Source of the DNA: Stenocarpella maydis
Taxonomy: Eukaryota > Ascomycota > Sordariomycetes > Diaporthales > Diaporthaceae
NCBI GenBank assembly: GCA_002270565.1
Contig: NQMI01000101.1
Coordinates: forward strand, 102,295 to 166,294
Direction of reading: 5' to 3'
DNA: 64,000 bases
A program made the position numbers and the translations under genes. This document shows positions 56,756-64,000 of this stretch, piece by piece; the first letter of the stretch is position 1; each line of letters opens with the position of its first letter. The notes beneath the pieces are model-generated. The model was not told the DNA's origin, made no database searches, and was given only the letters and a program-made list of their open reading frames with translations.

Positions 56756-57260
56756 TCCTGGCTAATAAATCTAGTGCATAGGTTTATATTTAGAAGATAT
56801 TTAAGTTATAAACATAATGATATATAGTTAGGTATAGCTAATTAAGAGATAATAAGGCTATCTAAATAAATACTTAGATACTTAAATTAACTACTAAAGA
56901 GCTATTCTATCTAGCTATTATCTACTAATAGTAAGTATATATCTATATAGTTTATTTCTTTAGCTAGCTTTAGTAATGGATTATAAGACCGCTAGTAATA
57001 TAAGCAGTTTATCCCTATAGTCACTAGGACTACTACTAGTTCTATTAATCTACTCTAATTAGTAAGTCACTAATCCTAACCTTATATAATTACTAACTCT
57101 ATTATTAAGGGTCTATAGGGTTATATCCTAGCCTTAATTGTAATTCACTAGTTACTAAAATAAATCCCTTAGGTACTTTTATAGTTAACTTATAATACTA
57201 TCTGCCTTCTTACTTCTTTTATCCTTAAAAGTAATTTATAAATTTTCTGTATTTATTAGT
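56756..57260. repeat. Old repeat family, copy A (uninterrupted)
   Basis: The segment starting GGCTAATAAATCTAGT, then GGTTTATATTTA and later TACTTAAATTAACTACTAAA, reappears in the same order at 61155-61215 plus 62721-63140. The two copies differ mostly by transitions. Identity of the family is unknown; the boundaries are approximate. Confidence 0.6.
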
Positions 57261-57942
57261 TCTTAGCTTATATCTTCTTAATTTATTATATTTAACTATA
57301 TTAAAGTTTACTATATTCTAAAGTTAATTTATAGCTTTAAAAGATTAAATAAAGTATATCTTTATTTCGTATTATTTTCTTTTATAATATCATTCTATTA
57401 ATCTACTTATTCTATAATACTAGTAAAACTCCCTACATTACTTTTAAAAGAGACTTTTCTTATTATTATAAGTATATTTATTGAAAGTAAAAGAATTATA
57501 ATATATATAAGCTTATATTTACCTAAATACAAAAGATTATTAAGTAATATAATCTAACTAAAGCTATACTTAATAAGATTAAAGGAGAATTAAAGAAAAT
57601 AACTATAAGGGTATACTATTAATGAAAATATTAATATTTATAAACTAAAAAAAATTAATATATATTATATATTGGGATATTAATATTATTAATAAGTTAG
57701 ATTGTATAAAAAAAGAAAAGGTTAAAATAGAATATATATATATATTATTAAGTTAATTTTTTTAAAGTAACTTATTATTATTTTATAAAGAAGGCTAGTA
57801 ATATAATAATATAAAAAATATATTTATATTCTATGGGAGAAATAAGTATCTTTAATTAAAGTTCTATAGTAAATATTAATATTAGTTAAGAGAAGTTTCT
57901 AAATATTAATAATAAAGGAAATATACTTATAAGTAGCTTATT

Positions 57943-58022
57943 TAGTACCTAATTTTACTAGTACCTAATTTTACTAGTACCTAATTTTACTAGTACCTAA
58001 TTTTACTAATACCTGATTTTAG
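57943..58022. repeat. 16-bp minisatellite, five units
   Basis: TAGTACCTAATTTTAC is repeated exactly four times from 57943 to 58006. A fifth, diverged unit (TAATACCTGATTTTAG) ends at 58022. Confidence 0.95.
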
Positions 58023-58549
58023 TAGTAAATATTCTTAACTAATAAATGTATTAACTAGTAAAGCCTCTTATTTACTTAAGTTATCAACTAGTGTAGTAGT
58101 ATTCCACTAATTAGCTAGTTAACTAATATGTTTATATATATCTTGTATTAATTATGCTATTAACTAGTTAAATCTTCTAACTAATTAATTCTTAATACTA
58201 ATTAAGATTAGTATTAGTTTAGCTTTAAGGCTATTAGGTAGTCCTAGTAAATCTTTTACTTTCATTATCAAATTAGTAGATATTTATTTTATTTTAGGTT
58301 ATTATTATAGCTTTAAAATGTTAATTTATTATAAACTATATATAATACTACCTAAGCTTATTCTAATAATATGTTAAGTTCTCCCTTAGTTCCTATATAT
58401 TTTTATTTAAATCATGCCCTTTTTATTTAATAAGATATTTTATAATCTTTTCATTTTATCTTGGGTTCATAAGTATCCCTACTTTAAATTTTTTTAATTA
58501 TAATGATTAATACTTTTAATTTATATTTTAAGTTTTATTTCTTTAGATA

Positions 58550-59190
58550 CAAATTCCAATAATAAAATATAAAATATTAAATATTATTATATTCGTTTAG
58601 GTAATAGAAATCTGTAGTTAGTATTTAAGAGTTTCTTCAGAATTTAAAAAGGTTTAATTTTCTTATTATTAAGCCTATTATTAGGGTATTTAATTTTGAC
58701 ATTTTATTATAAGAGGTAAACTTTATCTCCTTTCTTAAAACTTAATCACTTGGTTCTTTTTTAATTTATATATTTTATTATATATTTTTATATAAAAGAA
58801 AGTTTAGTTTAAATATTTCTTTCAATTCATCCAATTTATATTACTTTTTGTTTCATTAATTCTACAATTATATTATTTAATAATAACTCATAATGCACTT
58901 TTAGTTTATATTTATAAATTATAAAAAAGGGAATTAGTCAGTTATATTAAAGTTTATATCATTACAAATATATTATATTAAAAGTAATAGCTTAATCTAA
59001 TTATTTTATAATTAGTTAATATAATAATAAAAATTTTATTTTATAATTTAGTCTATTTTTTAAATTCGTTTATTTGTAAATATATCATTATTAAAAGCTT
59101 ATATTTTACCTTAGGTTACTCTAATAATATCTTTTAAAAGTTTAATATAAAGAGCTTATTCTTTTCTCATATAATTTTATATAATATTTT
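58550..59190 (-). mobile_element. RIP-degraded Ty3/gypsy integrase remnant (minus strand)
   Basis: Read on the minus strand, the 58550-58790 part keeps a KGDKVYL-type box about 70 bases into the segment and a trailing Lys/Asn-rich stretch like the integrase C-terminal domain of Ty3/gypsy elements. The part towards 59190 keeps spaced hydrophobic/aromatic codons of the integrase core. Gln and Trp positions are now TAA/TAG. The frame is full of stops, so nothing functional remains. The assignment rests on motif spacing by eye. Confidence 0.5.
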
Positions 59191-59316
59191 ATAATTAGTT
59201 ACAATAATCCTTAAAAATATATATAGGTTTGAATATTATATTACCTTATTTATATGATATAAAGTATATATACTTACTTAATTTATAAACTATTATTAAA
59301 ATGTATTATAGTTTGC

Positions 59317-59457
59317 ACTATATAAGGTGATTAGAAGATATATTTAAATAGAGAGTTTAAATATTAGCTGATATTTTAGTTACATATAATATAATAGTAC
59401 CTTCTACTATAGCTTATTACATTATATTTAAACTCTCTAAATATACCAGTATATAGA
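59317..59457. repeat. AT-rich foldback segment, copy 1
   Basis: TATATTTAAATAGAGAGTTT near 59338 is nearly inverted as AAACTCTCTAAATATA near 59430-59447. The left part recurs in direct orientation at 60758-60870. It could be a MITE-like element or part of an older LTR. Confidence 0.45.
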
Positions 59458-59620
59458 AGTCTTAAGTTTAATCCCTACCTATATTAACAATATGCTTATA
59501 GATTAGAATTATTAGGCTAGTTAGCCTTATCACCTAATAGCTAGTATAGATCTAGGGGTTAGCTACCTATACCTAGGGCTTTAGAATGAAGCCTTAAGAG
59601 GGGAAGTATAGTATTATAAT

Positions 59621-60151
59621 TGTTAAACGGAACCGCTCAGCAGGGCGTTGGTACTCCGTGCAAGGAGTTACCCTAGACTTCGTTGTAAGGAGTTACCCTA
59701 GACTTTCTAGCAAGGAGTTACCCTAGACTTGCGAGTCAGGCGATTTTCGCTAAGTACGCCCAGTGCGTGCGTGACGCAAGATGAGTTTGGTGGCCGTGAG
59801 TCGATTATTTTGGCCTGCATTTGCACCTTAATTCAGACCTCTGCATTACCCTTATTTCTTACCCAAAAAGTATATAACTTGGTGCATTAGATAGCTTAAT
59901 TTCTGAAGTTTGTATGTACTTAATTTGGGCATTGCTAGGGCTGTGGTTGGCTAGTTGTTTGGAACCAAAGATGGTGTGTTGGAAGGGCGAATTTTCCGGC
60001 ATTTGCAAATTTGCACCAGAGCCTACCGCAGCGTGCCCAGGGGTGAGACGACGTCGGAGGGTATATAAGGAGGGCTTACAGAAGCCCAACTTAATTCAAT
60101 ACAAAGTTGTCCAGACCATTGTCAATCGTCCCAATTCGCCTCAGAGCACCA
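59621..60151 (+). mobile_element. LTR-like repeat, copy 1
   Basis: A 531-bp block starting TGTTAAACGG and ending CAGAGCACCA (TG...CA ends). It contains three copies of a 19-bp motif, a TATA box (GTATATAA at 60061) and normal base composition within AT-rich surroundings. A purine-rich tract (AAGAGGGGAAG, 59596-59606) lies just upstream, as expected before a 3' LTR, although 14 bases separate them. It is nearly identical to copy 2. Small open frames inside (for example 59914-60159) are not genes. Confidence 0.75.
59662..59730. repeat. Three 19-bp repeats at 25-bp period inside the LTR
   Basis: AAGGAGTTACCCTAGACTT occurs at 59662-59680, 59687-59705 and 59712-59730, separated by different 6-bp spacers. 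The same trio recurs in copy 2 at 60195-60263. Confidence 0.95.
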
Positions 60152-60152
60152 N
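60152..60152. other. Ambiguous base (N) at the LTR-LTR junction
   Basis: The only N in the window lies between the end of LTR copy 1 and the start of copy 2. It suggests an assembly join or collapse at this repeat. Confidence 0.95.
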
Positions 60153-60153
60153 T

Positions 60154-60684
60154 TGTTAAACGGAACCGCTCAGCAGGGCGTTGGTACTCCGTGCAAGGAG
60201 TTACCCTAGACTTCGTTGTAAGGAGTTACCCTAGACTTTCTAGCAAGGAGTTACCCTAGACTTGCGAGTCAGGCGATTTTCGCTAAGTACGCCCAGTGCG
60301 TGCGTGACGCAAGATGAGTTTGGTGGCCGTGAGTCGATTATTTTGGCCTGCATTTGCACCTTAATTCAGACCTCTGCATTACCCTTATTTCTTACCCAAA
60401 AAGTATATAACTTAGTGCATTGGATAGCTTGATTTCTGAAGTTTATATGTACTTAATTTGGGTATTGCTAGGGCTATGGTTGGCTGGTTGCTTGGAACCA
60501 AAGATGGTGTGTTGGAAGGGCGAATTTTCCGGCATTTGCAAATTTGCACCAGAGCCTACCGCAGCGTGCCCAGGGGTGAGACGACGTCGGAGGGTATATA
60601 AGGAGGGCTTATAAAAGCCCAACTTAATTCAATACAAAGTTGTCCAGACTATTGTTAATCGTCCCAATTCGCCTCAGAGCACCA
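60154..60684 (+). mobile_element. LTR-like repeat, copy 2
   Basis: This is the second 531-bp copy, in the same orientation, with TATA box at 60594. By eye it differs from copy 1 at 12 positions, all transitions and all in the 3' half. About 65 bp of non-AT-rich sequence follows (TACTGCAACCCTACTGAAAC...), possibly the start of an internal region that is then lost in AT-rich DNA. Confidence 0.75.
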
Positions 60685-60757
60685 TACTGCAACCCTACTG
60701 AAACACACACGCTAAACTAAATGCTATTCTATAGCACAAATTCATCAGAATAATCCA

Positions 60758-60870
60758 TACTATATAAGGTAATTAAATGAGATATTTAAATAAAGAGTTT
60801 AAATATTAGCTAATTTTTTAGTTAGATATAAGATAGTAGCACCTTTTACTATAGCTTATTATATATAAAT
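60758..60870. repeat. AT-rich foldback segment, copy 2
   Basis: Direct repeat of 59317-59430: both contain CTATATAAGGT(A/G)ATTA, then GAGTTTAAATATTAGCT and CTACTATAGCTTATTA-like parts. The two copies flank the LTR pair. Confidence 0.55.
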
Positions 60871-60944
60871 TAAATAAGTCTAGAGATATATTTAAATAAA
60901 GTTTGTTTTTTATTAAAATAAAATATACAATATATAAATAAAAA

Positions 60945-61145
60945 AATTAAGGTACTAATTTTTAAGAAGGGAGATAAAGTTTACTTCTTATAATAAAATA
61001 TTAAAATTAAATACTTTAATAATAAGCTTAATTATAAAAAAATTCAAACTCTTTAAAATAAGAAACTTTTAAATACTAATTATAAACTCTTATTTCTTAA
61101 AGAAATATAATAATATTTAGTTTTTTATATTTTATTATTATAATA
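60945..61145 (+). mobile_element. RIP-degraded gypsy integrase C-terminal fragment (plus strand)
   Basis: This segment is homologous to the reverse complement of 58550-58790. It has the same AAGGGAGATAAAGTTTAC box followed by the same Lys/Asn-rich stretch with in-frame stops. The two fragments are therefore in opposite orientation. Confidence 0.55.
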
Positions 61146-61220
61146 ATTATGGCTAGTTCTTGGCTAATAAATCTAGTAAGAAGGTTTATATTTAAGGCTT
61201 GTTTAAGATGGAATCATTCT

Positions 61221-61393
61221 TGTAATAGGCGTTACCTAGGGCTGGTTGTCCGGCTTATATAACTGGACTCTAAATATTTAGATACATTTCTTAAGGGCTC
61301 CCTGTGGGGACCTTTTATCTCTCTTTTCTTTATCTTTCATATTCTATATTAATTTAATTGGATTCCCTAGAATTATTTATAAACCTTATAATA
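61221..61393 (+). repeat. 5' LTR of the small element
   Basis: 173 bp starting TGTAATAGGCGTTACC. It shares with the 3' LTR the blocks GGCTTATATAACTGGACTCT and CTCTCTTTTCTTTATCTTTC. Nearly all differences are C/T or G/A. Confidence 0.85.
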
Positions 61394-61854
61394 ATATAAA
61401 AGACTCTCTTCTTTACTTAGCTAGTTTAAAAGAGTACTTATTTTCTTTTCCTTAATCTCTATTCTTAAATATCTGATTTTCCTTAATTTTCTTATACTTG
61501 CCTACCTAATATATTCTCTCTCTAGGGTTTATAAAACCTAAATATATAGTAGATTAAGATATATATAAAAATTACTATAGATATTAATATAATTAGTTTA
61601 AAATATATATAGTTATATTATATATATAGCTAATTAGTATTAAAATATAATATATGTAAAGTATCTAATATCTTTTAGGCTTTTATAATCCGGGCTAAAG
61701 CCTTAGGAACTATAAGATTATATATAAGAATATAAATAATATTAAGAAAGCTTACTAATACTTAGCTAATATATAATAAGTAGGCACTATATGCTTATTT
61801 CTTTATAAGTTTAATTCTACCCTCTTTAAAATAAAAGCTAATACTTAGCCCTTA

Positions 61855-62124
61855 GATGCTAAGGTAATATTATTAGTTACTACTTTTAATAAGAATATAA
61901 AGAAGAGGTTAGAAGCTAAGAATTAGTTAAAAGGCTATATAGAGTTTTATACCCTATTATAAAAGCTCTCTAGTATACTTATAATAGAACCTAAGCCTTC
62001 TCTTCTAACTGCTAACCTAATAAAGATTAATATAAACTTAGCTTACTTATAGTAATAATAAAAATCTATACCTAGCTCTTACTTTAAATATAGAAAACTA
62101 GGCTATATAGCTTAGAATTATAAA
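61855..62124 (+). pseudogene. RIP-destroyed Gag fragment with zinc knuckle
   Basis: One frame, interrupted by about seven TAA/TAG codons, runs through this part of the interior. At 62080-62121 four TAY codons stand at the spacing of a retroviral-type CX2CX4HX4C zinc knuckle (three Cys and one His positions), with a Lys-Leu-Gly run before the His position. Each is one transition away from the Cys or His codon expected there. The fragment cannot encode a functional protein. Confidence 0.7.
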
Positions 62125-62542
62125 GAATCTAAAGTAATACTTATAGAATTCTTAATAGCTACTATAATAAGTTAATAGGAGGGTATAGAGAATAATTAAT
62201 AAAGGGTATAGAAAGAATCAGGGAAGTATTATATTTATATACTAGATTTAGGTAAATAGGGTAGAAATCGGTTAAGGAGGCTTGTCTTTTTACTAGGAGC
62301 TCCTGCTAGCGGCTCTATAGTGGTCTGATTTACTAAAAGAGGTTAACCAAGCTAGATTGCTAATAGAGGCAGGCTAAGTAAAAACTATATAGCGCTACCT
62401 AGTATTTAGGAGATATTTAGCAATTTCTAATTAATTCAGGCAGTTAAAATGGATATAGATTGCTAACTAAGGTAGTATATAGATACTAATAGAGGCAATA
62501 TATAGAGTGCTAATAGAATTAGTATCCCTAGTTAAGGGGTAA

Positions 62543-62715
62543 TGTGATGGGCGTTGCTTAGGGCTGTTTGTCTGGCTTATATAACTGGACTCTAAGTATT
62601 TAGATGTGTTTCCTGAGAGCTCCCTGTGGGGACCCTTTATCTCTCTTTTCTTTATCTTTCATACTCTATATTAATTCAATCGGATTCCCTAGACTTGTCT
62701 ATAAACCCTATAATA
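62543..62715 (+). repeat. 3' LTR of the small element
   Basis: 173 bp starting TGTGATGGGCGTTGCT. It is less AT-shifted than the 5' LTR at several sites and is followed at once by the ATTCT duplication. Confidence 0.85.
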
Positions 62716-63777
62716 ATTCTAAGTAATATAATAATAGTAATTGAAAGCTATTAAAGCCATTTCTAAAAAATACTTAAATTAACTGCTAAAGAGCTATCCT
62801 AACCTATATTATATAATAGTAATAATTATAGGTTTATATAATCTATCTCTTTAGCTCAGCTTATTAAGAATATTACTGCTTATAAGTTACTTAGAGTAAT
62901 AGGAGCAATAGAGCATTTAGATTATTTAAAGTAATAGTGTTACTTTAACTACCTTAATTATTATTTTACTTTATTATATAACCTTACTAGATTATACTTC
63001 TTTTTACTAGCCTATTTAGCTAGCTAATAGGGCTTTATTTATATCTCTATATAACTAATAGTTCATCCTTAACTCTATTCCTATTATATTTATAATATTA
63101 TTTCCTTCCTTTATTACTTTTTATTCTTAAAAAGTCTATTTTAATACATTTTCTTTTTCCTTTAATACTTATCTTTCTTTATATAAACCATTTACTAATT
63201 TACTATAATATTACATATAGACAAGCTATATTTTAAGAAGTTAGATAAAAAGGATTACCTTTTTACTTTAATTAAATTCCTTAGTTTTAAAGTTATACCT
63301 TATATACTTTATAAGAAGAAAGAGTAGTCTTATTAGATAATAAAAGGAGTATTATACTATTTTGCTTATATTAGATAGAGCAAAAAGTATAACAGCTCTA
63401 AGGTTCTTATAAATATCCATAAGTTATTTTCTATTACAGTATAAGTTCTTCCTACTAATTCCTTTTAGTTTTATATATAATTACTATAGAAAAGAAGCTT
63501 TATATTTAGGAATTTAAAGCTTAAAAAGCTCTTTATAAGGCTTATTATTAAGTAAATAAGGTAATAGCCTAATTAGAATGGTTACATTTATAGTAGGAGT
63601 CTTTAGTATATTATAATACTAGGGTACTAAATGCTAGTTTAATAGCTTTAAATGAGTTTAATAAAGCTAAGTATTTTAATTATATAGAGGCCATTAATTT
63701 ATCTATAGCTAAGGAATTAAGATGACTTTTAAAGTCTAATAAGCAAAGTTGTGACAATGTGTATACATATTTATATG

Positions 63778-63802
63778 TTATATATATATATATATATAAT
63801 AT
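63778..63802. repeat. (TA)n microsatellite
   Basis: A run of about ten or more TA units in the AT-rich compartment. Confidence 0.85.
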
Positions 63803-64000
63803 ATTAAAAGGTATTATGTAAGAAAACTTGTTTACGTTATACTATATTAAATAAAGGCTATAAATATATATAATGATACTATTTAATAAAATCTGCTTTA
63901 ATAATAAAATAGATAAAAAGCTCTTTATATATAATAAAATAAAAACTTCTTTTATTAATAACTTATTAATTATAAGGGCTTATAAGCTAAAACCTATATC

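Larger units (their letters stand above)
61216..62720 (+). mobile_element. Small gag-only LTR retrotransposon with target-site duplication
   Basis: ATTCT at 61216-61220 is repeated at 62716-62720. Inside lie two 173-bp direct repeats (61221-61393 and 62543-62715) starting TG and ending TA (probably RIP-altered CA). The interior is 1,149 bp. It carries a degraded Gag-like frame and ends with a purine-rich tract (AAGGGGTAA) directly before the 3' LTR, as in LTR retrotransposons. There is no room for, and no sign of, protease, reverse transcriptase or integrase, so the element is non-autonomous. Confidence 0.8.
61155..63140. repeat. Old repeat family, copy B, split by an LTR element
   Basis: 61155-61215 matches the start of copy A, and 62721-63140 continues it. 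The intervening 1.5 kb is the small LTR element with its target-site duplication. The outer boundary is approximate. Confidence 0.55.
56302..64000. other. AT-rich, RIP-degraded repeat compartment
   Basis: After about 270 bp of normal promoter-like sequence, base composition changes near 56570 to overwhelmingly A/T and stays so to the window end. The exceptions are the LTR pair (59621-60750) and the LTRs of the small element. There is no intact gene. Stop codons TAA/TAG are dense in all frames, and recognisable retroelement motifs carry CpA-to-TpA changes. This is the expected product of RIP on transposons in Pezizomycotina and is probably heterochromatic. Confidence 0.9.

Noticed and set aside
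59662..59730. Regularly spaced repeats resembling a CRISPR array
   Set aside because: There are only three units with 6-bp spacers inside a eukaryotic LTR.
59914..60614. Short repeated frames of 64-81 codons in the LTRs
   Set aside because: They are repeat-derived and lack conserved protein features.

Overview
The window is from a filamentous ascomycete (Pezizomycotina, most likely a Sordariomycete). Genes carry short spliceosomal introns (44-217 bp) with GTAAGT/GTGAGT-type donors. Coding DNA is GC-rich, intergenic spacers are 0.3-2.2 kb, and the product set is ordinary fungal housekeeping. The last 7.4 kb is extremely AT-rich and carries repeats with CpA-to-TpA transition damage, the signature of repeat-induced point mutation (RIP).

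Bases 1-56,301 hold 20 protein genes on both strands. In order they are: mitochondrial IF-2 (5' end outside the window), Tsr3 rRNA acp-transferase, GGA clathrin adaptor, a SesB-like hydrolase/NB-ARC NLR-type protein, an FHA-domain Pml1/SNIP1-like protein, Vps74/GOLPH3, Rrp14/SURF6, exonuclease 1, Tma16, Mam33/p32, eIF2A, a DUF1769 protein, a membrane-anchored alpha/beta hydrolase, Hri1, an orphan single-pass membrane protein, a DHA1-type MFS transporter, a large unrecognised protein with an F-box-like segment, a PBDC1 homologue, a secreted tannase/feruloyl-esterase-like protein that has lost the usual paired cysteines, and DNA polymerase kappa with a UBZ finger. I built the exon models by hand, joining reading frames at GT-AG sites (one GC-AG) so that phase and family conservation agree. 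Five products act in ribosome biogenesis or translation (IF-2, Tsr3, Rrp14, Tma16, eIF2A) and two in DNA repair (Exo1, Pol kappa). They lie in mixed orientation and nothing suggests operon-like control.

From about 56,570 to the end the base composition switches to an AT-rich repeat compartment with no intact gene. It holds: a back-to-back pair of 531-bp LTR-like repeats joined at a single N and differing only by transitions; a complete small LTR element (61,221-62,715) with 173-bp LTRs, a 5-bp target-site duplication and an interior of only about 1.15 kb that carries a RIP-destroyed Gag zinc knuckle; degraded Ty3/gypsy integrase remnants in both orientations; an older repeat family present twice, one copy split by the small LTR element; and a 16-bp minisatellite.

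The most interesting items are the gag-only LTR element, the NLR-type protein with a long disordered tail instead of a repeat domain, the coordinated cysteine loss in the tannase-like enzyme, and the orphan membrane protein.
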